This document shows, piece by piece, positions 10,426 through 19,640 of a stretch of DNA of 64,000 bases (positions are counted from its first letter, which is position 1; each line of letters starts with the position of its first letter). The stretch comes from Hordeum vulgare subsp. vulgare. Lineage: Eukaryota > Streptophyta > Magnoliopsida > Poales > Poaceae. Made by a program: the position numbers and the translations under genes. The notes beneath the pieces are model-generated. The model ran no database searches and was not told the DNA's origin. It saw nothing but the letters and a program-made list of their open reading frames with translations. The stretch lies in assembly GCF_904849725.1 (NCBI RefSeq), contig NC_058524.1, positions 510,058,263 through 510,122,262 of the forward strand, given 5' to 3'.

Positions 10426-10773
10426 CTAGCCCATGGATGACTCGCCGTTGGAATTGACAGGGGTGATCTCCTGGCCTGCCTCTTCGTCTTGTGCGTCGCC
10501 TCCCTGCGTAAAGCCGATGAAAACCTGGCGGCTCTTGATCCGCCGTGTAACGGGGTGGACATACCTGGCCGGCTCGACGATGTTGGTGGAGGTGTCCGTC
10601 TCAGGAACATGCGTCCCGATCATGCCGATGAAGATGTTGATCTTGTCGAAGGGGACTCGGTACCCAGATTCGACGGAATCATCCTCCGATTCCCATAGCG
10701 AGTTGTCGATGTAGTACTTCCCGCGGCGGCTCTTAGTCATGATGCCGACCGCATAGCTTTCTAACCCTGACAT
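10426..10773 (-). CDS. Small pre-gag ORF of E3, function unknown
   Basis: An intact 115-codon ORF on the minus strand starts at 10773 (MSGLESYAVGIMTKSRRGKY), 36 bp after the primer site. It is acidic in the middle (ESEDDSVES) and has a basic segment near the end (VTRRIKSRQVFIGF). I do not recognise a domain. Element E14, which also uses a tRNA-Lys primer site, carries an unrelated-looking acidic ORF in the same place (60458-60718), so a small pre-gag protein may be a feature of this lineage. Another possibility is that it is the N-terminal part of Gag, separated from 10371 by a stop. Confidence 0.5.
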   Translation of the reverse strand: MSGLESYAVGIMTKSRRGKYYIDNSLWESEDDSVESGYRVPFDKINIFIGMIGTHVPETDTSTNIVEPARYVHPVTRRIKSRQVFIGFTQGGDAQDEEAGQEITPVNSNGESSMG

Positions 10774-10809
10774 GGCTCCCTTTGTGAACTCAACTCCACC
10801 GTGCGCCAG

Positions 10810-10826
10810 CCCCACGGTGGGCGCCA
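10810..10826 (-). promoter_or_regulatory. Primer binding site of E3, tRNA-Lys type
   Basis: The plus strand reads CCCCACGGTGGGCGCCA, matching the 3' end of plant tRNA-Lys(CUU). It is two bases from the LTR edge at 10829. Confidence 0.85.
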
Positions 10827-10828
10827 AC

Positions 10829-11324
10829 TGTCGTGGTTTTGTCACGGCAGATGTCCTCGTGAAAGGACTTAAAGATGGAGCTATCGCACCTTGGTGGCCA
10901 CTCAAAGGGGGTGAGCGAAAGAGAGACTCGGATTTACCCAGGTTCGGCCCCTCGTGAGGAGGTAAAAGCCTATGTCTTGCTTTGTGTAGATTAATGGTGG
11001 TTTCGATTACAAGGAGGGCGTAACTCGCCTGACCTAGCTCTCGATTCTCTCTAACTCGCCCGACCTTTTCCCGGGACTCGCCTTTATATACATGTCGAGG
11101 CCCTAGGGTTTAGAAAGTCCTGCCATCCTACTCTTGGTAGTTTTCCTTATCTCTAAGTCGCCGTGTTCCCCATGACCAGGACATTCCTTGACGGTCCATC
11201 ATCCACATGGTCTTTGGAACCGCCCTACGACTCTTGGGCCACCGGACACATAATCAAAGGTGAGTCGCCCCTTTGGTCACCCGGCCCATTAAGGGCGGGT
11301 TACCCACAGGTAATATCCCCAACA
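10829..11324 (-). repeat. 5' LTR of E3 (496 bp)
   Basis: On the minus strand it runs from TGTTGGGGATATTACC (11324) to CACGACA (10829), with TG...CA ends. Its outer end interrupts the E4 protease sequence exactly after CCCCAACA. Confidence 0.8.
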
Positions 11325-12010
11325 CTTCCCATGGGTTTCTTGACAGTAGAATCAACAAGATGCAAATTAAGAGAACACTCTTCAATCTCATTAAAACCCA
11401 GGACATCACATAAAGACTTTGGAATCGCAGAAACACTAGCACCCAAATCACACAAAGCATTGCATTCATAGTTTTTGATTTTGATTTTGATGGTAGGTTC
11501 CCACTCATCATGAAGCTTTCTAGGGATAGAGACTTCCAATTCAAGTTTCTCTTCAAGAGATTTTATCATAGCTTCGACGATATGATTCGTAAAGGCCTTG
11601 TTTTGGCTATAAGCGTGTGGAGAGTTTAATATGGATTGCATCAAGGAAATGCATTCAATCAAGGAGCAACTATCTTAATTGAATTCCTTGAAATCCACGG
11701 TAGTAATTTCCTTACTACTCCAAGTTTTAACATCTTCTACTCCACTTTCAATGCTTTTAGCATCAAGATAGATGGACTCCAAATTATTGGGGCACTTTTC
11801 AACCAAAGTTGTTTCATATCCATCCCCATAATCATTAGGTTTGACACAAGAAAACAAAGATTCAATGGGAGTCACACCAAGCACTTTAAGATCTTCGTGA
11901 TTCTTATCACAAGAACACGCCTTTTTAAGCCATTCACGTCTAGCACGAATTTGGGCGGTTCTTTATTGGCTCTCAATCATGGAAACATGCATAGCTTTCA
12001 AAGTTTCATC
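11325..12010 (-). pseudogene. Protease region of E4, truncated by E3
   Basis: This parallels 827-1549. It includes the DLGASVSAIPKSLCD active-site region near 11390-11470 and the acidic linker HEDLKVLGVTPIESLFS. A TAA follows the gag-end segment at the same position as in E1, and a further TAA at 11675-11677 replaces a Tyr codon of E1. The sequence stops at KKPMG where E3 is inserted. Protein made from it would lack the C-terminal half of the protease. Confidence 0.65.
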
Positions 12011-13093
12011 CATGTTGATTTTGGGAGGAGCACATTCTATCAACGCTCTTAGCCAAATCGTCTATTTTGAGTAGCTTTTCCTCTATGGACGTAATGAAAA
12101 TCTTTTGAGAGGTGATGAACTCTTTGATATTACTCTCTAGATCAGAGGGTAATCTATTGTAATTTCCATGAGTATTGTTGTAGGAGTTGCCAAAATTATT
12201 AGAGGAGTTACTAGGAAAAGGCCTAGGAACATAGTTTCCTCTAAAAGCATTGTTGTTGCCAAAGTTATTCCTACCAAAAAATGTAACGTCGAAGCTAGCG
12301 TTGCTACTCTCAATCAAAGAAGACAAGGGCATATCATTAGGATCCAAAGGAGCACTTCTACTAGCAACCAAATTCATTAACTGGTCCATCTTAGCACTCA
12401 ACGAGTTAATTTCTTCTAGAGCGTGTACCTTCTTACTAGTAGGTGACCTTTCAGTGTGCCACTGAGAGTAGTTCGTCATGATGTTGTCTAAGAGCTTTGT
12501 GGCTTCCCCTAATGTGATTTCCATGAACGTTCCACCTGAGGCGGAGTCCAAGATATTTCTAGAAGCGAAATTCAAGCCAACGTAAAAGATTTGAATAATC
12601 ATCCAAAGACTCAAGTCATGAGCGGGACAATTTGTAATCATTAATTTCATTCTCTCCCAAGATTGTGCAACATGTTCATGATCAAGTTGCTTGAAATTCA
12701 TGATATCATTACGGAGAGAGGTAATCTTAGCGGGCGTAAAATACTTGGATATATAAGCATCTTTGCACTTATCCCAAGAATCGATACTATTTTTGGGCAA
12801 AGAAGAAAACCAAGTTTTTGCGCGATCTCGCAACAAGAAAGGAAAAAGCTTCAATTTAATCACATCATTATCCACATCTTGCTTATTTTGCATATTGCAA
12901 AGCTCAATGAAGGTATTGAGATGGGATGCGGCATCTTCACTAGGAAGGCCGGAGAATTGCTCTTTCATAACAAGATTCAGCAAAGCGACATTGATTTCGT
13001 ATGACTCCGCACTAGTGGCGGGAGCAATCGGAGTACTAATAAATCATTATTATTAGTATTCGAGAAGTCACAAAGTTTGGTGTTTTCATTCAT
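12011..13093 (-). pseudogene. Gag of E4
   Basis: This Ty3/gypsy Gag is collinear with E1 and starts MNENTKLCDF at 13093. One base is missing near 13040 (ACTAATAAATC versus ACTAATAAAATC in E1), which shifts the frame 18 codons in. From about 12985 the frame is open again through SIDSWDKCKDAYISKYF, the NCPAHDLSLW helix and the Asn-rich GRNNFGNNNAFRGNY segment. Near 12040 a deletion of about 10 codons relative to E1 shifts the frame once more before the shared TAA. These lesions are independent of E1, so the two elements inserted separately. Confidence 0.72.
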
Positions 13094-13282
13094 GGTGACT
13101 TCGGCAAGCAAGCAAGCACACGAGCGAACAAAGAGCAAGCGAGAAAAAGGGCGAACGAAAAGGCAAACGAAAAAGGCAAATTGGTGAAGTGCGGGAGAGG
13201 AAAATGAGAGGCAACTGGCAAACAAAGTAAATGCAAGAGATGAGTTTGCGACACCTACTTGGATGAGTTCTTGACTTGATCC

Positions 13283-13300
13283 TCCCCGGCAACGGCACCA
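13283..13300 (-). promoter_or_regulatory. Primer binding site of E4, tRNA-Asp type
   Basis: The plus strand reads TCCCCGGCAACGGCACCA, one transition away from the E1 site. A second copy of the module (TCCCCGACAGTGGTGCCA) is at 13332-13349, differing by four transitions from the tRNA-Asp end. Confidence 0.82.
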
Positions 13301-13310
13301 GAAATCCTTC

Positions 13311-14868
13311 TGCTACGTCAACAAAAGTCCTTCCCCGACAGTGGTGCCAGAGATCCTTCTATCGTCTCTTGAGCTTGCGTTGGTTTTTCCCTTGAAGAGG
13401 AAAGGGTGATGCAACACAGGAGCAGTAAGTATTTCCCTCAGTTTGAGAACCAAGGTATCAATCCAGTAGGAGAATCTCGTCAAGTCCAGAGTACCTACGC
13501 AAACACAAAAGAGTTTGCACCCAACGCTTAAAAGGGGTTGTCAATCCCTTCAAGATTGTTTGCAAAGTGAGATCTGAAGGCGAAAAGTGCAACGAAGTAA
13601 AAAGTGTAAGGCTGAAAATATGGTATGGAGTAGACCCGGGGGCCATAGTGTTCACTAGAGGCTTCTCTCAAAATTGCAAATATCACGGTGGGTAAACAAA
13701 ATGCTGTCGAGCAATTGATGGAACCGCGCAAAGTCATGACGATATCTAAGGCAATGATCATACATATAGGCATCATGTCCAAGACAAGTAGACCGATACT
13801 TTCTGCATCTACTACTATTACTCCACACATCGATCGCTATCCAGCATGCATCTAGTGTATTGAGTTCATGACGAACAGAGTAACGCCTTAAGCAAGATGA
13901 CATGATGTAGAGGGATAATCTCAAACCAATGATGAAAACCCCATCTTTTTACCCTTATGGCAACAACATGATGCGTGCCTCGCTACCCCTTCTGTCACTG
14001 GGTGAGGTCACCGCACGGTATGAAACCAAAATCAAGCACTTCTCCCATTGCAAGAATCATAGATCTAGTTGGCCAAACAAAACCCACAACTCGAAGAGAA
14101 TTACAAGGATATGAAATCATAATTAAGAGAGATCAGAAGAAACTCAAATAAGATTCATAGATAATATGATCATAAATCCACAATTCATCGGATCTCGACA
14201 AACACACCGGAAAAGAAGATTACAGCAGATAGATGTCCATGAAGATCATGGAGAACTTTGTATTGAAGATCCAAGAGAGAGAAGAAGCCATCTAGTTACT
14301 AGCTATGGACCCGTAGGTCCATGGTGAACTACTCACGCATCATCGGAGAGGTCATGGTGTTGATGAATAAGCCCTCCATATCCGTATCCCCCTCCAGCAG
14401 GGCACCAGAATGTGCCCCGGATGGGATCTTGCGGAGACACAAGCTTGCGGCGGCGGAAAAGTACTTTCGATGATCTCCTGATTTTTTGTGGAATTTTTGG
14501 GGATATATAGGCGCAAAACCTAGGGCAAAGGAGGTCTAGGGGGCCCACAAGCTTGGGGGCCGTGGCCTCCTCCTGGCCGTAGGGAGGGGGCTTGTGGGGC
14601 CCCTGGGGACCCCCTGCCTTGGCTCTCAAGTCTCCTGATCTTCTTCTGTTACGGAAAAAATCTTTTCGGGGATTTTATTCTGTTTGGACTCCGTTTCAAA
14701 TTCTCCTCTGAAAGGGGTCAAAAACATGGAAAAAACAGGAACTGGCACTTGGCACTAAGTTGATAAGTTAGGCCCAAAAAATATATAAAAGGCATGCAAA
14801 ACATCCAAAGTTTGACAAGATAATAGCATGAAACCATCAAAATTTATAGATACATTGGAGACGTATCA
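13311..14868 (-). repeat. 5' LTR of E4 (about 1.56 kb)
   Basis: It begins TGATACGTCTCC on the minus strand at 14868 and ends at 13311 (TGCTACG on the plus strand). It is collinear with the E1 LTR over its length, including shared segments such as GACCGATACTTTCTGCATCT. Confidence 0.82.
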
Positions 14869-17800
14869 AGTAGGTTTCTTTTTTCTCCTCTTCTATGCTC
14901 TGGTGAGGTTCACGACTTAGAAAATTTTAATTCTACCCCTCTTCTCGCTCATTTTTTAAGGATCACGCGGATATTTTTGGAATCTATATGATGTCGATGT
15001 GATGGAATTCTGTCTTGGTGCCTCCTGTCTGACTTGATTTATTCCGGGGAGTTGAGCTCCAGGGGATTCTCGAGCACATCGCTATCATTCAGATTTCTTA
15101 GTATCTCAGAACGAAGGGTGTTCGAAATTGCTTCAATACTAGTAGTGGCGAGAGGAGTCCGGCTTCCCCAGTACTGGTGCAGAGAGTTCCGGATGTATCG
15201 CCATACTTAGTATCATTGTGATTACGAGTGTCTCAGATAGATGAGGTTCCGAGATTCTGGTTATGTGTTGACGGATGTGATACACTATACGGGTTAGTAT
15301 AGGAGTTGAGTGATATATTACTCCTTGTATCCGTGGACTAGATTGCATGACCAGAAATTTCAGGAGTTCTTAGGTGGGAATTCAAGTAGTTACTTATAGG
15401 ACAATCTTCCAACAAATGCATGATCTTAGGTTGGGGTTCGACATCTAGTGGATTCGTTTGTTCACGGTCGACTTACATCGGTTCTCGTTGTGTCTTAAAG
15501 AGTCCTTGTAGCTTGCTACGACTCAGGGATGCTTCGTATGTGCCTTGCACAGGATGGATACTGTAAGGATCAAGCCCGTGCGATCCTGTCCACAAAAATA
15601 TCGGACGGAATCTCTCTCATGAATTTGTTCTAGCTTGTTTCATAAGCCGCAACCCTTGATTTTGTTGGAATATGGTAATTTGAGTTGCTTCGATGTCTAG
15701 TGGTGAATTCATATCATTTCCAAGAAGTGTTCTCATATTTTTATGTGAATACAAATCCTTTTGCTTAATCAGTTGTCTTGCCAATTCTTTTCAACCGGAG
15801 TTATCATGTCAATTCTTTTCCAACCGGTGTGCTTCTCTTCAGTGAATTCAATCCTCTCCATTTTTGCAAGATCAATCTCTCTTTTCTTTCCGGAGTTGTC
15901 TCATATGTCCCAAGTTTTCTTTGTTTTCCCCGCCCTCCCGCCCTTCTTCTTCAGTGATTGGATTTCATCCAAGTGCATTTCATTTCATTGTTGCTTCCGC
16001 TATTTGTTCTTTCTCTCTTATCCGGTGATTCATTGTGAAGATTCTCAGGAGCTTCGTGTTCATCTTTATTCAATCTTGTTATCCTTTCCGATGAATTCAA
16101 TTCAGTTATCCGTGTCATCATGTCCTTTTCATCCTTTAAATTCTTTCCTGTGTAGAAAATTCTTATCAGCCTATCTTGTTTATTCATTCCTCTCTTTTCT
16201 ATCCGGAGTGTTGAAGATATCTCAGAAGTTTCTTGTTTTCAATCCTTTCAATTATTTCGAGGTGCTAACCTCGTCAAGGTTTTCCTTATATTGGCACAAT
16301 CTCTCTTTTCTAATCAGTTGTTTCAACGGTGGGTTCTTTTAGTGGTCCCATAACCCACATGTTCTTTCCTAGGATCTTACCTAGCTCTTGTAATCTTTTT
16401 CGAAGATCTCTAACTCTTTTCAACTATGACGTAAGTATGGATTCCATCAGTCACGTTCCTTCTTCAAGATCAATTTGAATTAATTCTCATATTTGGCTCA
16501 ACCTTTCATTCTTCATTATTCCGGAGTGTCTCAGTTATTCTTGGTGATGTTCTCCTCATCATTTGCATCTTGGAAGACCGAGGGAGTGTTTCTCTCAAGT
16601 CTTGCTCCATTCTTGTGAAGATTGTCATCTCAGCTTCGTGTTATCCTCTCATTTGTTCCAATCATGAGTATTCCTTCCATATCTATCCGGTGCATTTTAG
16701 TGTTGTTTTCATTTCTTGATCCTCCGAAGGACATCATTCAAGAAGATTTCTTCGTTCTCAGCTTTCAGCTTTCGTTCTCAAATTCTTCTCAATTGTTGTC
16801 TGTTTGTTCGTCTCTCAATTCTTTCCGGTGCTTGTTCAAGTTTTTTCTCTCAGGTGGCTCATGATCTCTTCATTGTCATATATCTCCATTCATTCTTGTT
16901 ATCCCCATTCATTCCAATTCTTACTGGTGTCTCCTTCAAGACTTCTTCAAGTTTGTGCTCATATCTCTCCGCAATATTTTCAAGAAGAATAAATGGTATG
17001 CTAAATCCGTTGATTGTCATCAATTTAACTTGATGAAGGATAAGCATAACATAATTCTTATTCCTGTTTCATAGTGATTTCAATCTTTCTTCCGGAGTGG
17101 TTCAGGATGTCAATTCTTTTCCCAACTGCTCCACCTCTTCTTCTCCTTTATCCTTTGAGGTGGTGATATACGTTCTTGTAAGTGGAGGAGTCACGAAGAG
17201 AAGTTGTTTCAAGAATTAGATATGTAAACCCACCAATTCTTTGATCATGAGATATTTCAACCCATGATTTCTTCATTGAGCTATCTTGGTTTAGACATCA
17301 CCTAAAGCTTTTTCTAAGGATTGTTGCTATTATGGTGTTGCCATTGATCCAAGTTTTCAATGTTTCGTCTGGGTGTAAGAAGTTTTGCCTTTCTTGTCAG
17401 ATCCAAACAATCCTTGTTTCTGTTAGTGGTTGGTTGTCACCTCATTATTTTGAAATGGTTTCCATAAGCCCACAATAAGCTTTTTCTTTTCGTTGTTGTT
17501 TTTCCAACAACTACGTTCAATTCTTCTTGTCTGGAGGCTGCTTGTCAAATTCAATTGTGATAGTAGTTGTCATTTTTATTCTTCATTCTTTTCCTTCCAA
17601 TGTTCTAGTTCCCATTCTCTAGTTCCGGAGTTGTTGTGATGTTGCTCTTTTGGGTCAATCATGTTGTTCTATCAAGATCGGTTCTCTCCTTTCTTATTCA
17701 ATTTAGTTAGTTTGTTGTGAATCTTCTCAAGATCTTTCCATCTTATTGAATTTTGTCCCCTTTTACTACCGAAGTGCTGCCGAAATTTTGTTCAAATTCT

Positions 17801-17961
17801 TGATTGTTCCTCATATCATTCTCCATCTCTTTGCAACCTTCAAGGATTGTTGGTTTCCCTCGTTTGTCAAAGAAGCAACTAAGTTTTACCACGTGCTTTC
17901 TCTTCCTCTTCCCTTTCATTATAGGATATTGGGTCGAGATCCTCTTGTAGTGTAGAAGAGT
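14869..17961 (+). other. Non-coding internal domain of E5
   Basis: About 3.1 kb is C/T-rich and AT-rich, with recurrent short strings such as CCGGAGT and TTTCCGGAG and no polymerase, integrase or Gag motif in any frame. The longest ORFs (for example 15761-16342) are low-complexity Ser/Phe/Leu strings driven by composition. LARD elements are known for a structured but non-coding internal domain. Another possibility is a decayed 3' (env-position) region of a gypsy element. Confidence 0.5.
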
Positions 17962-19402
17962 TGTGACAACCCGAGATCGACGCTCCAAAATATTCCCCTT
18001 TTGTCCCGTTGTCGTCGTCCGATTTATTTGATAGTTGCACTCATCATCGCATCATTCGCATCATCTGCATTGGATCGTTACTCCGTTACCGCCATTTTTT
18101 AAAATCTGCATCCGTTATTAGTTGCCGGTTCTCTCCGTTTTATTGTTGACCATTTGAGACCAACCACACACGCACGCGCCTGTGACATCGTTAAACTCTG
18201 TCGCCGGGTTGCCGTTTTCCCTCTCATCCCCGCCTAGCCCCTCTGCACACTTCACCGACCTGCGCGCACCGTAGTCCAAAAACCTTCCGAAACCCGAACC
18301 GGATGCCCGTGACCGTTGGGTCCGAATGAACCCCGTTCTACCGCAAACCATCATCGGTTTGTTCATGGGACCCCTAACCTATTTAACGGAGACCGCTCGA
18401 TTTAGATCGGAGGGTCTGGACCTATTAGAACCTGTAATTTATATGCGAATGTAGACCTACCCTTACTCCACATGTTATAAGTAGATGCAAACCCTAAATT
18501 CTAGGAAGCTTGTCCCAGTCCTCCCAGCCGCCGCCACAAGCCTCTGGTCTCCTCCTCGATTTCCCCTCCTTCCCAATCCCATTGAACCTCCTCGCCGTGC
18601 ATCTCCAACCGACGCCCTCGGCAGCGCTCGCAGGCGAGCGAGCACCAGTAGCAGCAGCTCCGCGCGAAGCCCCTACGCCCAAGGACCTTCTCCTTACCGT
18701 GATCCCTCCCCCTTCTCTCCTTCCTTCTTCATTTCCTCTCTCTCTCTAGTCTCTCTTTCTGTCTCTAGGAGCACCACGCCATGGCTCTAGCTTGGCTTGG
18801 GATCCCATCGCCGTCCTCTTCTACAAGTGCAGCAGCAGCGCCGGCTCTACCCTGCTGCCAAGCCGCCGCATCGGAGCTCCACCATCTACCCCATTCCCAA
18901 GCACCCGGCACCTGCGCGCCTGCCTCTCTGACCTACCGCTGGCTGGCAAGCCGCCGGCAGGCAGCAGCACGGGAGGAACTCCGTGCCACCGATGTCCGGG
19001 GCAGCAAGTGCGACGCCAGGCCCCTGTCCTCTCTCTCTCTCTTTCTTCTCCCCTTCTACTATTTTCCCTCTCTCTGAATTCTCTCTTCTCCTGTTCTTTT
19101 TTCACACATCTGCAACGCCATGGACGAGCCCGTGAAGCCCCCGTTCGTCGGAGCTCCCCGTCGCCCCGCTCCCGATCCGGCGATCTGCAGCCGGATCCCG
19201 AGTCCCTCAGCCGGATCCGGTCGGCCCTAGCAGATCTTTCCATTCCCGGCCTCCGAGCCCGCCGTCTTCGCCGGAGCATCGCGCCGCTGACCCCTAGTTC
19301 CCTGTTGTGAGCAAGCCTCCTGATGTGATACTTTGATTTTGATCCGTTCTGCCTGTCCGGGTTAATTAGATTAGCCAATAGATTGCACCACGAGCAGGGC
19401 CC

Positions 19403-19475
19403 CAGCCGAGCTGGTTAGTGCATTCAGAGTCCACCCAAAGGGTCCTGGATTCGATTCCAGAGCGCCCCAGTAATT
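19403..19475 (+). promoter_or_regulatory. tRNA-like module 1 with Pol III A and B boxes
   Basis: CAGCCGAGCTG (19403-19413) fits the A-box consensus with one mismatch, and GATTCGATTCC (19448-19458) fits the B box with one mismatch. The spacing of about 35 bp is tRNA-like. A T-arm-like stem CTGG/CCAG flanks the B-box loop. It is not a functional tRNA gene: no acceptor stem can be formed. Confidence 0.45.
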
Positions 19476-19568
19476 CTGGTTGTTTTTTCTATTTTATCTG
19501 GTATATAAATATCCTCGCATGCATACCTCATTTAGGTCCAAATCCCATTGATCATCAGGTACTAATTG

Positions 19569-19640
19569 TAGTCCAGCTTGTCCATCTGTTTGACTGCAAC
19601 TAGGAGGTATTGGGTTCGATTCCCACGTATGCCGATTTTT
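19569..19640 (+). promoter_or_regulatory. tRNA-like module 2 with Pol III A and B boxes and T-run
   Basis: TAGTCCAGCTTG (19569-19580) is A-box-like and GGTTCGATTCC (19613-19623) is an exact B box. The stem TGGG/CCCA encloses the TTCGATT loop. A run of five T (from 19636) follows the B box by about 12 bp and could terminate Pol III. Confidence 0.5.

Larger units (their letters stand above)
10104..11324 (-). mobile_element. E3: Ty3/gypsy element with tRNA-Lys primer site, 5' fragment
   Basis: A 496-bp LTR, a primer site, a short ORF and the start of a gag-like ORF are present, reading leftwards. The element is cut at 10104 by the outer end of E1. Its own outer end (11324) sits in the E4 protease, with CTTCC (11325-11329) as the expected target duplication. 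The remaining gag-pol and 3' LTR should be left of the window. Confidence 0.75.
11325..14868 (-). mobile_element. E4: second Athila-like Ty3/gypsy element, 5' part
   Basis: It has the same family structure and orientation as E1: LTR (13311-14868), tRNA-Asp primer site, gag and protease, cut by E3 at 11324. The gag has no BARE insertion and so serves as the empty-site reference for E2. It is more decayed than E1, with a frameshift near 13040, a small deletion near the gag end and a stop at 11675-11677. AGTAG (14869-14873) is the expected right target duplication. Confidence 0.8.

Noticed and set aside
15761..16342. 193-codon plus-strand ORF
   Set aside because: The Ser/Phe/Leu-rich translation arises from a C/T-rich strand of the E5 internal domain. 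No recognisable family.
18485..19378. Overlapping ORFs of 100-185 codons on both strands, with a CAC-CATGG start context
   Set aside because: This is the C/G-rich, CT-repeat block of the E5 LTR. The translations are Ser/Arg/Pro strings without a domain and are open on both strands, so a host gene is not supported.
19403..19640. True tRNA genes
   Set aside because: A and B boxes are present, but I could not form an acceptor stem or a proper anticodon arm. They are reported as tRNA-like modules only.
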